Shown here piece by piece: positions 7,665 through 16,012 of a DNA stretch of 64,000 bases. The stretch lies in assembly GCA_938082505.1 (NCBI GenBank), contig CALLLH010000016.1, positions 1 through 64,000 on the forward strand, written 5' to 3'. The position numbers and the translations under genes are program-made. Origin of the DNA: an uncultured Flavobacteriales bacterium (GTDB taxonomy: Bacteria > Bacteroidota > Bacteroidia > Flavobacteriales_D > Sanyastnellaceae). The notes under the pieces are model-generated. The model was given only the letters and a program-made list of their open reading frames with translations, had not been told where the DNA came from and did no database searches. The stretch's first letter is position 1. Every line of letters starts with the position of its first letter.

Positions 7665-10600
7665 TCAATCCACCAGTACGCGGCCGATTGCCGGGGGATG
7701 ATGCCCCGGGGCGTCAGGGCGCACCCGGATGATGTACAGTCCTGAAATTGCGGGTGCCGGCAACTGCATGGACCAGCCGAGCAATCCATCCTGGGCCCCC
7801 ACGCGCAACTGACGGGTCAGTCTTCCTGAAGCATCCCACAGTTCCACGCACCAGGGTCCGGCGCCTTGGAGGCCTTGCAAGCTGATCGGGCCGCCCTGCT
7901 CCACCGGATTCGGGAAGCTCGTCAGTGACATGGGGCCGGCTTGCATGTCTTCGACTGAGTTGGTCAAGGGGTTGCCCTCGCAGTCATAGCCTTCCGCAGC
8001 GTATTCGCACCCACCATCTTCCTCCGTGGCTTCCTCATCGAAGTTGCACGCCTCGGCATCGGTGCACCCCAGGATCTCCGCATTGTCGCAGATGCCATCG
8101 CCATCGAGGTCGGCTTCGCAATCGCCGCCGCATTCGCCGAGGGCGTCGAGGTACTCGCAGCTGCCATCCTCCGTATTGGCTTCCGCATCATAAGTGCAGC
8201 TTTCGGGATCGGTGCATCCTTCGACGACGACCAGTGGGTTTCCATCGCAGTCGAAGCCTTCCGCCGCATACGCGCAACCACCATCCTCTTCTGTCGCCGT
8301 GGCGTCGAAATTGCAGGCCAGCGGATCCGTGCACCCCAGGATCTCCGCATTGTCGCAGATCCCATCTCCGTCGAGATCGGCGGCGCAATCACCACCACAT
8401 TCTCCAAGGGCATCGGGGTATTCGCAGCTGCCATCCTCGGTATTGGCTTCCGCATCATAGGTGCAGCTCAGCGGATCCGTACATCCCTCGACCACGATGA
8501 GGGGGTTGCCATCACAGTCGAGCCCGGGGTCGGCGTAACTGCAGGCACCATTGTCATCGGTCGCCTCAGCGTCAAAATTGCACGCTGTGGCGTCCATGCA
8601 ACCGGGGATCTCGGCATTGTCGCAAATGCTGTCTCCATCGGCGTCGCCGGGACAATCGCCGCCACATTCTCCTAGGGCGTCGAGATAGAGACAACTTCCG
8701 TCATCGGTATTCGCACCGGCATCGTAGCTGCAGCTTGCCGCGTCGGTGCACCCATTGACCACCACGGTGATGTTGCCGTCACAATCATAGTTGGTCGGCG
8801 GATAGGTGCAGTTTCCCGCATCATCGGTGGCCGCGGCATCGTAGTTGCACGCCGCAATGTCTGTGCAGCCTGGAATCTCGGCATTGTCGCAGATGTTGTC
8901 ACCATCAGCGTCACCGGGACAGTCGCCACCGCAATCGCCGAGGGCATCCAGGTACAGACAGGTGCCGTTGTCCGTATTGGCGTCGGCATTGAAGGTGCAG
9001 CTTTGCGGGTCGGTACAGCCTTCTACGACCACAAGCGGGTTGCCATCGCAATCCAGCCCTTCATCAGGATAGTCGCAACCGCCATCCTCATCCGTTGCGG
9101 CAGCATCATAATTGCAGGCGAGGTAATCCGTACAGCCCGGAATTTCCGCGTTGTCACAGATGGCATCACCGTCGGCATCTCCCGGACAGTCGCCACCGCA
9201 GACCCCCAGGGCATCCAGATAGTCGCAACTGCCGTCATCGGTGTTGGCTCCTGCGTCGAAAGTGCAGCTCGCAGGGTCCGTACAACCATCGATCACGACC
9301 GTGATGTTGCCCTGGCAGTCGAAGTTGACGGGAGGGTAGGAGCAATTGTCGGCATCATCCGTGGCCGAAGGATCGTAATTGCATGCATCGGCATCCATGC
9401 AGCCGGCGATTTCGGCGGTATCGCAGATGCCATCACCATCTGCATCCCCGGTGCAGTCGCCACCACATGTGCCCAGCACATCGAGGTAATCACAGCTGCC
9501 ATCGTCGGTGTTCGCAGCGGCATCATAGGTGCAGCTTTCCGGATCGGTGCAGCCCGGCACATCCGGAATCACGATGTCTTCGTCAAAGTCACAAACGCTA
9601 TTTTCATTGAGGTCTGTGCACGGTTCGATAGAACCGCCGGAAATACAGAAGGGGTGCACTTGTTGAGCGCCAAAATTCCCAGCACCGGCGCCGAGCGTAT
9701 TGCCATCCGAGTCCGTCAGCTGATACCATCCCGGAGGCCAATAATGCATTCCATTGCCAAAGAGGTCTGTCACGGTGAGTTCGTAACACCCATTGACGGC
9801 ACAGTTGCTCTCGGAGATCTGCGTGCCTGCATAAACACCGTTGGTGTAATTCCCTCCGGACATGATGGTCTCACCATTGTCCACATTCTCTATCGACCAG
9901 GCAATTCCATACGGCAGGGCATCGAACTGTATGTCCATTTGGAGGAAGTCCCCTTCCAACACGTCGAAGGAGACGATCATGGTGTCATTCAATCCATAGC
10001 CGTCATTGGGTACATCCGTCCAAATGACCAGCTCGTGGGTGCCGGCGCCTGCGGACAATGAGGGCAGCAGGATCATTTCGTTGTCTCCTGCATCGATCGT
10101 TCCGGTCCAATTGAGGGTGTTCTCCGTTCCACCATCGAGCGCAAATTGGATGGTGACCTCGGTCAGGATGTCACTGCCGAAATTCTGAAGGAAGATCTCA
10201 GGAGCCACCGTTGCGGCACAGCCTGAACCAAGGATGCCTTCGATCGAGGTGATTCCGGCATCCACCGCGGAAACAGGAATGGTGCCTTCGCTGGTCAGCA
10301 GCGATGAGCGGTAGCTCTCCAACGAATTCCTCATTCGCGTGCGCTGTCCTTCCGTGAACCAATGCATGCATTGGTCACTCGAGTAGTCCATGAAATTCTC
10401 GACCATGGTCTCAGGACATGAGATGGGCGAGCATCCGATGGCACCGGTCGTAGGTGGTGTATCGCAAACTTTGTCTCCTTGAGAAGAGCAATTCGACTCA
10501 TCCGCACATGAGCTGGTGCCCGCAAAAGTGTGCAGCAAACCCAGATAGTGGCCGAGTTCGTGGGTCAGCGTGCGATTCAGATCGAAATTGACCATCAGGT

Positions 10601-11255
10601 CGTATTCATCTCCGACGCCGAATACCTGGTGATGGACCACAATGCCATCATGGATGCCGGATGTCGGGGGGAGGTAGGCAAATCCAAGAGGGGACGCACC
10701 ACTGTTGATCTTGTAGAGGACCCAGACGTTGATGTAGTCGCTTTCAGGCCACTGGCTCAATGCCTTCACATTGAGTTCCGCGGCGGGGTCCAGGAGGTTG
10801 TTGGTGACCATGCCCGTGGTAGCGAAGCTGGGTATGACGGCCGCGACATCAGTCCGGGTGATGCCGGAGGAAGGGTTTCCTTCCGGATCGCGCGATGCCA
10901 GCTCAAACTCGATGTCAATGTCCGCACCGCCAAATTCTCCTTGGAAGTCTGCATTGAGCGCATCAATCGCGCTGAGAATCTGTGATTCCGACAAATTGGA
11001 GCCTGAACCGATTGAACTGCCATCGTGCATGATGTGCACGACGATGGGCAGGACATGGGGGGTGGTGGTCCTCAGTGTACTGCCTTGCATTTCGGCAAGG
11101 GCAGCTTCGAAGGCAAAGTAGCTTCGGGCGAAGGTCGTGTCCTCCATCAATGCCGCCTGCAATTCGGCGGATTGGCAACGGTCGGTCTGACCTTGGAGGG
11201 CTGCGGTCGAGAGGACGGCAAATAGAATCGAAAGGAAGGATGCCTGAAAACGCAT
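7665..11255 (-). CDS. Secreted M43 (pappalysin-type) metalloprotease with Cys-rich repeats and T9SS sorting domain
   Basis: Extracellular zinc protease of 1196 residues. A signal peptide (about 1-22) is followed by a metzincin domain with the zinc motif [11 protein letters not shown] (H232, E233, H236, H242) and the Met-turn NFMDYS (M289); CDTPPTT and paired Cys match M43 cytophagalysins. A middle part of about 240 residues contains a CARDB-like stretch ([11 protein letters not shown] onward). Then come six tandem 89-residue units (about 565-1097), each with two GCTDxxxCxxD motifs around a DxDGDGICD calcium loop. The last 85 residues (SFPNPV, GxYxxRV, final basic/valine strand) form a type A T9SS sorting domain. 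Likely cell-surface or secreted and calcium-stabilised. It is monocistronic, with about 200 bases of leader region upstream. Confidence 0.93.
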   Translation of the reverse strand: MRFQASFLSILFAVLSTAALQGQTDRCQSAELQAALMEDTTFARSYFAFEAALAEMQGSTLRTTTPHVLPIVVHIMHDGSSIGSGSNLSESQILSAIDALNADFQGEFGGADIDIEFELASRDPEGNPSSGITRTDVAAVIPSFATTGMVTNNLLDPAAELNVKALSQWPESDYINVWVLYKINSGASPLGFAYLPPTSGIHDGIVVHHQVFGVGDEYDLMVNFDLNRTLTHELGHYLGLLHTFAGTSSCADESNCSSQGDKVCDTPPTTGAIGCSPISCPETMVENFMDYSSDQCMHWFTEGQRTRMRNSLESYRSSLLTSEGTIPVSAVDAGITSIEGILGSGCAATVAPEIFLQNFGSDILTEVTIQFALDGGTENTLNWTGTIDAGDNEMILLPSLSAGAGTHELVIWTDVPNDGYGLNDTMIVSFDVLEGDFLQMDIQFDALPYGIAWSIENVDNGETIMSGGNYTNGVYAGTQISESNCAVNGCYELTVTDLFGNGMHYWPPGWYQLTDSDGNTLGAGAGNFGAQQVHPFCISGGSIEPCTDLNENSVCDFDEDIVIPDVPGCTDPESCTYDAAANTDDGSCDYLDVLGTCGGDCTGDADGDGICDTAEIAGCMDADACNYDPSATDDADNCSYPPVNFDCQGNITVVIDGCTDPASCTFDAGANTDDGSCDYLDALGVCGGDCPGDADGDAICDNAEIPGCTDYLACNYDAAATDEDGGCDYPDEGLDCDGNPLVVVEGCTDPQSCTFNADANTDNGTCLYLDALGDCGGDCPGDADGDNICDNAEIPGCTDIAACNYDAAATDDAGNCTYPPTNYDCDGNITVVVNGCTDAASCSYDAGANTDDGSCLYLDALGECGGDCPGDADGDSICDNAEIPGCMDATACNFDAEATDDNGACSYADPGLDCDGNPLIVVEGCTDPLSCTYDAEANTEDGSCEYPDALGECGGDCAADLDGDGICDNAEILGCTDPLACNFDATATEEDGGCAYAAEGFDCDGNPLVVVEGCTDPESCTYDAEANTEDGSCEYLDALGECGGDCEADLDGDGICDNAEILGCTDAEACNFDEEATEEDGGCEYAAEGYDCEGNPLTNSVEDMQAGPMSLTSFPNPVEQGGPISLQGLQGAGPWCVELWDASGRLTRQLRVGAQDGLLGWSMQLPAPAISGLYIIRVRPDAPGHHPPAIGRVLVD
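7970..9566 (-). repeat. Six tandem 267-bp coding repeats
   Basis: Six in-frame units of about 89 codons each, no spacers. Units 1 and 3 end in a GNITVV-type linker, while units 2 and 4 end in GLDCDGNPL(I/V)VVE, so the array also shows a two-unit (about 534-bp) period. Units 5 and 6 are the most alike (both have [12 protein letters not shown] and [18 protein letters not shown]), pointing to a recent duplication at the C-terminal end. Confidence 0.92.
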
Positions 11256-11333
11256 GTTGGAACAGGTTGTTTGTCTCCCGTACTCCGGTTTGCAAGTTCA
11301 GGTTTCAATTTTCACGTTTAAACTGCCTTCATG

Positions 11334-11348
11334 CTGTTTTTCAAACAG
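11334..11348. promoter_or_regulatory. Short inverted repeat upstream of the M43 gene
   Basis: CTGTTT and AAACAG around a TTC centre, about 80 bases upstream of the protease start inside an AT-rich stretch (11256-11398) that otherwise holds no gene. Possible operator; no further support. Confidence 0.3.
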
Positions 11349-11398
11349 TTACAATTAAAACCCAGGCGTATATAATCGATGGCTGAAGCCTGAAATAA

Positions 11399-11436
11399 TA
11401 AGGGCGAAATCTCCTTTGCAGAAAATTTCGCCCTTA
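11399..11436 (-). terminator. Terminator of the yaaA-FKBP unit
   Basis: Perfect 12-bp stem (11399-11410 with 11425-11436), 14-base loop, followed on the minus strand by TTATTTCA. It lies 22 bases after the FKBP stop. Confidence 0.85.
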
Positions 11437-11457
11437 GGATTGAATATTTCTTTGAAA

Positions 11458-12168
11458 TCAGTCGGCCGGCTCGACCTCGAGCAGCTCCACTTTGAACACA
11501 AGGGTGGAATTGGCGCCGATGACATCGCCTGTCGCGCGGGGACCATAGGCGAGGTTCGAAGGGATGTAGAACGTGGTCTGCCCTCCTTTCTTCATCGTCT
11601 GCAATCCTTCGGTCCATCCGGAGATGACCTGATTGAGGCCAAAGGTGGCCGGCTGCCCGCGGTCGTAGCTGCTGTCGAAGACTGTGCCGTCGATCAGGGT
11701 TCCGTGGTAATGCACGGTGACGCGGTCATTGGCATCGGGGCTGTCACCGTCACCTTCACGGTCAACGCGGTACTGCAGGCCGGAATCGGTCTCCACCACG
11801 CCGTCCTTGGATTTGTTCTCCGCGAGGAAGGCTTGTCCGGCTTCAAGATTGGCGTCACCGGCCTTGGCTTCCAAGGCTTGCATGGTGCTCCGCACGAATT
11901 CGTTGGCTTGTTCGGGCGTCATGTTCGCATTGCCTGCCTGCACGTCGGCGAAGGCCTGTGCGATTTGAGCGGGCACATAATCCTTGATGCCCTGGCCTTG
12001 GACGTTGGTGGCGAAGAGCACACCAAGGGCATAGCTCAGAGAGTCATTGTTGTTTTCCATAATCGGATTGGGGGTGTTCTGACCGTTGACGGAACAGCCG
12101 GTCCATGCAAGGGGCGTGAGGACCAGGCTGAAGGCCAAGACCATGTTGTGAATCGGTTGGATTTTCAT
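11458..12168 (-). CDS. FKBP-type peptidyl-prolyl cis-trans isomerase, lipoprotein
   Basis: Catalyses proline isomerisation during folding of exported proteins; 236 residues. The lipobox WTGC puts the acylated Cys at residue 25, so the protein is membrane-anchored and acts in the periplasm or at the surface. Residues about 40-120 form an FKBP_N (Mip/FkpA-like) dimerisation helix region (LSYALGV, then an AQAFADV helix). The FKBP domain occupies about 130-236, with VTVHYHGTL, GTVFDSS, VISGWTEGLQTMKKGG, the YGPRA loop and final VFKVELLEVE. Its ATG overlaps the yaaA stop (ATGA), so it is the second gene of a two-gene unit ended by a strong terminator. Several FKBP lipoproteins of this kind are usual in Bacteroidota. 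Confidence 0.92.
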   Translation of the reverse strand: MKIQPIHNMVLAFSLVLTPLAWTGCSVNGQNTPNPIMENNNDSLSYALGVLFATNVQGQGIKDYVPAQIAQAFADVQAGNANMTPEQANEFVRSTMQALEAKAGDANLEAGQAFLAENKSKDGVVETDSGLQYRVDREGDGDSPDANDRVTVHYHGTLIDGTVFDSSYDRGQPATFGLNQVISGWTEGLQTMKKGGQTTFYIPSNLAYGPRATGDVIGANSTLVFKVELLEVEPAD

Positions 12169-12935
12169 GGGATATTGAGTTGGCGGGTGAAAATGAAATT
12201 GGCGTCCCCGCTCAACGCCGGATTGAAAACATAGCCGTCTTCATTGAAAGAACAGATGGCTTCAGGTGATTCTATGCGTTCCTGGATGAGGTAGCGTGCC
12301 ATGCGACCACGGGCGGTCTTGGCGTAGGTGCCAATCATCTTGAAGTTGTCACCACGCTGCTCCTTGAATTGGATGTGGATGAACCTTCCCTTGAGGGCAG
12401 GCCGTTCAATGGCCTTGAAGTACTCCTGGCTCGAAAGGTTCACGATGGTGTCATCCTCCACTTCCGTGGCGAGCTGTTCTGCCAGGAGGTCACCCCAGAA
12501 GGAATATAGGTTCGCGTGGTCATCCGGTGCCCATCGCCCCCCCATTTCGAGGCGGTATTCCTGGATGAGGTCCAGCGGTCGCAGAACGCCATACAAGCCG
12601 CTGATGATCCTCAGTTTTTCCTGTGCGTGGGCCAAATCGCTGGAATTCCAGCGCTCTGCGCCCAAAGCCCGGTATACTTCACCGTGAAAGGCGAGCACTG
12701 CGGTGCGGGCGTTTCCCGGATGAACAGGGCCTCCCCAGTCCCGGTGCCTTTTGGCCGTTTCCTCTGCGAGATCCGCACTGATTTCCATGGTGTCCATCAG
12801 ATCGCTCACCTGCATCAGGGAAAGGGACTTCATGAGCGATTCGGCGTGCCCGCCAAACAGCGGTTGACTGGCGCCGGCATCCACGGGCAAAACTTCGGTC
12901 CTGAACGTCTTCGCAGGTGAGAGCAAAATGCGCAT
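12165..12935 (-). CDS. yaaA: Peroxide stress protein YaaA (UPF0246)
   Basis: YaaA limits free intracellular iron and hydroxyl-radical damage during peroxide stress in E. coli; the fold binds DNA. The 256-residue protein begins with the family signature MRILLSPAKT and keeps LAFHGEVYRAL, the RIISGLYGVLRPLDLIQEYRLEMG segment, and IVNLSSQEY. The length matches E. coli YaaA (258). A TAGATTTG box lies 7 bases before the ATG. The downstream FKBP lipoprotein gene is translationally coupled, an unusual pairing with no obvious functional link. Confidence 0.92.
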   Translation of the reverse strand: MRILLSPAKTFRTEVLPVDAGASQPLFGGHAESLMKSLSLMQVSDLMDTMEISADLAEETAKRHRDWGGPVHPGNARTAVLAFHGEVYRALGAERWNSSDLAHAQEKLRIISGLYGVLRPLDLIQEYRLEMGGRWAPDDHANLYSFWGDLLAEQLATEVEDDTIVNLSSQEYFKAIERPALKGRFIHIQFKEQRGDNFKMIGTYAKTARGRMARYLIQERIESPEAICSFNEDGYVFNPALSGDANFIFTRQLNIP

Positions 12936-12942
12936 GGGGCGG

Positions 12943-12950
12943 CAAATCTA
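12943..12950 (-). promoter_or_regulatory. TAGATTTG box before yaaA
   Basis: Exact TAnnTTTG on the minus strand, 7 bases before the yaaA ATG. It lies beside the divergent secreted-protein gene, whose own box is 12975-12981. Confidence 0.55.
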
Positions 12951-12974
12951 AGGCAAGCGATGTCCGTCGTGCCC

Positions 12975-12981
12975 TATTTTG
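12975..12981 (+). promoter_or_regulatory. TATTTTG box before the secreted protein gene
   Basis: TATTTTG, 5 bases before the ATG at 12987. It is the main reason for choosing that start over an in-frame ATG at 12960. Confidence 0.5.
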
Positions 12982-12986
12982 TCCCC

Positions 12987-14906
12987 ATGATTTCCAAGCT
13001 GCTCCCCGTTCTTTTTGCTTGTGCGACGTTCATCGCGATTCCCGCAGTGCTGGCCCAGGATTGTCCGGAGGGCCAGAGTCCGTTCGAAATGAGGATCCAT
13101 ACGGACGCTTGGGGCTACGAGCTCTATTGGGAACTCGTCCCTGAGGGGACCGCTTGCGGTGTGAACACGCTGTACTGGGGGGGCAATGCGGCCGATGTGG
13201 GCTGCAGTGGAAACGGCACGGATGGGGCAGAGCCGGGCGCGTATGCGTCCAATGCGACGTTCATTCTCGATACCCTCTGCGGGACCCCGGGTGAAGCCCT
13301 GGACTTGCATCATGTGGACAGCTACGGCGACGGGGGCACCTATTTCGAAATCTATGCGGACGGCGTGCTCACCCACAGTTTCCCCGGGACTGGCGTCGGG
13401 AATGTCTGGACTCTGGACCCCTTCGAGTTGTTCGGCCCGGCTTACGATTCGCCTTGTGGTGCGGTGGAGGTCGTGGTCGATGGTCCAGTCGTCGTGGTCT
13501 CCAATGACAGCTGCACAGCGGCTTATGGTGAACCGGGAGGGCCCAATTTCCCAGGGGTTTACAGCTGCCAGATCAACGGGGGGTGGTGCGAGGGTGCCGT
13601 GACCGGTTCAGCCTGGCTTCATTTCACCGCCACTGCCGGCAATTGCCGGGTGAGCGCGTGCACGGACACGACCGATTTCGATACCCAGCTTGCCTTGTGG
13701 AAGGCGGAAGACTGCGGTGATTTCAGCACATACACGCTGGTTGGAGCGAATGATGACCTTCCGGGCGGATGTGGTCCGGGGGCATACTATGCCAGTGCAC
13801 TCTGGACGGGCTGCCTGGACAGCGGAGCCACCTACCTGATTCAATTGGATGGTTGGGCAGATGCGCGCGGAACGGCCGGAATCACGGTGGAAACGGACGA
13901 CCAGCCGGAAGAGATCACCAGCGTGACCAATGGCCTCTCCTGTGCCTTGGGCAAGGAGGAGGATCCGAATGGAACCATCGTGCTCAATCCCATCGGGATG
14001 GGCTCCGATTTCACGGCCGCGTGGATCGGACCCAATGGTTTCACTGCATCGGGACAGCAGATCAGCGGGCTCTCCAGTGGCAGCTATTCTGCCGTGATCG
14101 TGACCAATTGCGGGACCACCTTGACCCATTCCGTGGTGTTGACCGAGCCTGATCCCATCATCGTGGATTTGGACCTTGTCCAACCGGGTTGTCCGGAATT
14201 GCCGGATGGCAGTGCGGCGTTGGGAGCAGTCGGGGGCGTTGAGCCCTACGCCATCAATTGGAACGGACCTTCAGGAGCAGTGGGGACAGGCACTGTGGTC
14301 GACGGGCTCGGAGAAGGAAGCTACACGGTGACCCTTGAGGATGGCAATGGCTGCACGGAAACGCTGTCATTCACGATGGAGGCATCGGATGAGGCCTTCA
14401 CATTCAGCCTTGGGCCCGACACCACGATTTGCGACGACGGGCAATTGGTGCTCTCCGCTCCAGCTGGATTGGATTACATCTGGAGCAATGGCAGTGTGGA
14501 CCAGTTCATCGTGATCAATGGCGCTGAACTGGGCCCGGGAACCTATCCGTTCACCGTGGAGGCTTCGAATCCCTTCGGATGCTCGCACGCCGATGCGATT
14601 TTCGTTACCATCTATGATTGCACGACCGATTTGGATGAAATGGCATTCCCGGCCACGGGACTCCAGGCCTTTCCGAATCCGCTCTTGGGTGGGGGCATGT
14701 GGACCGTCCTGTGGACGGGGGCAGACCCGAATTGGAACGGTGAATGGACGCTGCGTGACGCCGCAGGCAGAGCCGTGCGCAACGGGCGTGCCGTGCCCTC
14801 TTCCGGAGAAGTGCGGATCCCCGTCGACCCGGCAGGACTGCCTGCGGGCCAGTACATCTGGAGCGCTCTGGGTTCCGAGGCTTCCTTGCGCCTGCAGCGT
14901 CGGTAA
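12987..14906 (+). CDS. Large secreted protein with SprB-like repeat and T9SS sorting domain
   Basis: 639 residues from the ATG at 12987, which gives a clean signal peptide ending in VLAQ. The N-terminal half has a GxExxW/GYELYWEL-type module with paired Cys and a second module with WLHFTATAGNCRVSACTDTTDFDTQLALW, the pre-peptidase C-terminal (PPC-like) pattern for binding surfaces. A SprB-type repeat follows (LPDGSAALGAVGGVEPYAINW to GSYTVTLEDGNGC). A PKD/Ig-like stretch comes next (GPDTTICDDGQLVLSAP). The last about 85 residues (QAFPNPLLGGG to QYIWSAL and a final basic end) are a T9SS type A sorting domain. No enzyme signature is visible, so an adhesive or structural role is likely. It is divergent from yaaA. 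Confidence 0.85.
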   Translation: MISKLLPVLFACATFIAIPAVLAQDCPEGQSPFEMRIHTDAWGYELYWELVPEGTACGVNTLYWGGNAADVGCSGNGTDGAEPGAYASNATFILDTLCGTPGEALDLHHVDSYGDGGTYFEIYADGVLTHSFPGTGVGNVWTLDPFELFGPAYDSPCGAVEVVVDGPVVVVSNDSCTAAYGEPGGPNFPGVYSCQINGGWCEGAVTGSAWLHFTATAGNCRVSACTDTTDFDTQLALWKAEDCGDFSTYTLVGANDDLPGGCGPGAYYASALWTGCLDSGATYLIQLDGWADARGTAGITVETDDQPEEITSVTNGLSCALGKEEDPNGTIVLNPIGMGSDFTAAWIGPNGFTASGQQISGLSSGSYSAVIVTNCGTTLTHSVVLTEPDPIIVDLDLVQPGCPELPDGSAALGAVGGVEPYAINWNGPSGAVGTGTVVDGLGEGSYTVTLEDGNGCTETLSFTMEASDEAFTFSLGPDTTICDDGQLVLSAPAGLDYIWSNGSVDQFIVINGAELGPGTYPFTVEASNPFGCSHADAIFVTIYDCTTDLDEMAFPATGLQAFPNPLLGGGMWTVLWTGADPNWNGEWTLRDAAGRAVRNGRAVPSSGEVRIPVDPAGLPAGQYIWSALGSEASLRLQRR

Positions 14907-14939
14907 TTCATCAGTGCGAGACCAGCATTCAAAGAAGCC

Positions 14940-15959
14940 ATGACGATTGATTTGAGGAGCGATACCGTCACACGCCCCACCCGGGGCATGTTGAAGGCCA
15001 TGATGGAGGCCGCTACCGGCGATGATGTGTACGGTGAGGACCCCACGGTGAACCGCTTGCAGGACCTGCTCGCCGAAAGGTTCGGTCACGAGGCCGGACT
15101 GTTTTGTCCTTCCGGAACCATGGCGAACCAGATCGCCATCAATGTGCACGTCTCACCGGGCGATGAGGTGATCTGCCACCGGTTGAGCCATGTGTACAAT
15201 TACGAGGGGGGAGGCATCGCGCGAAACAGCGGGGCAAGCGTGCGGCTCGTGGATACGCCGCTCGGCACCATGCCCTCCGACGTCATCCGCGCTGAGGTCA
15301 ATCCTGCCGACAGCCATTTCGCGAGGACGGGGCTGGTCTGTGTCGAGGATACCGTCAACAAGGGTGGAGGGGCAGTACAGGACCTCAAGGTCCTGTCCGA
15401 GGCTTCGACGACCTGTCGCGGCATGGGAATGCCGTTTCATCTGGATGGTGCACGCGCATGGAATGCTTTGCGGGAGACGGGGGAGGATTGGACGCGATAC
15501 GGCAGGATGTTCGACAGCATTTCCCTCTGTCTGTCCAAAGGAATGGGCACGCCCGCAGGCTCAGTGCTGCTGGGTTCCAAGGATTTCATTGCGGAGGCAC
15601 ACCGCAGCAGGAAGGTCATGGGGGGAGGAATGCGTCAAGTGGGCATTCTGGCGGCGGCCGGACTCTACGCCGTGGAGCATCATTTCGACCGGCTGGCCGA
15701 GGATCATGATCGGGCGCGTCGGATTGGGGCGCTGCTGGCGGGCCATGATGCCGTTGAGCGTGTCGCTCCGGTGGACACCAACATTGTCATCGCCCAGCTC
15801 GTCCGAGGACGCCAGGCCTCCGAATGCGTGGAGGCGCTGACCGAGCAAGGCATCCTGTGTTCGGCATTCGGCCCGGACCGCGTGCGTTGGGTGACCCACC
15901 TTGATTTCGATGAAGAAGCGCTGGAGCAGGTGCTTGCGGCACTCCGGGATTGGCACTGA
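14940..15959 (+). CDS. ltaE: Low-specificity L-threonine aldolase
   Basis: PLP enzyme that splits L-threonine and L-allo-threonine into glycine and acetaldehyde; 339 residues, cytoplasmic. The N-terminus [11 protein letters not shown] is the family hallmark. [12 protein letters not shown] (about 55-66) binds the PLP phosphate, H84 in RLSHVYNYE stacks on the ring, D169 and R172 in HLDGAR contact the cofactor and substrate carboxylate, and K200 in [11 protein letters not shown] is the Schiff-base lysine. The gene begins 33 bases after the secreted-protein gene without a clear box, so it may be read through from it. All catalytic residues are intact. Confidence 0.95.
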   Translation: MTIDLRSDTVTRPTRGMLKAMMEAATGDDVYGEDPTVNRLQDLLAERFGHEAGLFCPSGTMANQIAINVHVSPGDEVICHRLSHVYNYEGGGIARNSGASVRLVDTPLGTMPSDVIRAEVNPADSHFARTGLVCVEDTVNKGGGAVQDLKVLSEASTTCRGMGMPFHLDGARAWNALRETGEDWTRYGRMFDSISLCLSKGMGTPAGSVLLGSKDFIAEAHRSRKVMGGGMRQVGILAAAGLYAVEHHFDRLAEDHDRARRIGALLAGHDAVERVAPVDTNIVIAQLVRGRQASECVEALTEQGILCSAFGPDRVRWVTHLDFDEEALEQVLAALRDWH

Positions 15960-16000
15960 AGTCGACGCGTGCGGTGTGCCGTAGGCTCGAGACAGGGCCT

Positions 16001-16007
16001 TAATTTG
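16001..16007 (+). promoter_or_regulatory. TAATTTG box before the S46 peptidase
   Basis: TAATTTG, 5 bases before the ATG at 16013; same placement as in other first genes of the window. Confidence 0.5.
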
Positions 16008-16012
16008 CCGGC

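Noticed and set aside
7970-9566. CRISPR-like array from the regular 267-bp repeats
   Set aside because: Repeats are contiguous, in frame, without unique spacers, and encode a known Cys-rich protein motif.
9003-10061. 352-codon plus-strand frame inside the M43 repeats
   Set aside because: Made of repeated low-complexity patterns that mirror the antisense Cys/Asp-rich repeats.
11416-12234. 272-codon plus-strand frame opposite the FKBP gene
   Set aside because: Antisense of a clear FKBP lipoprotein; it begins inside that gene's terminator.
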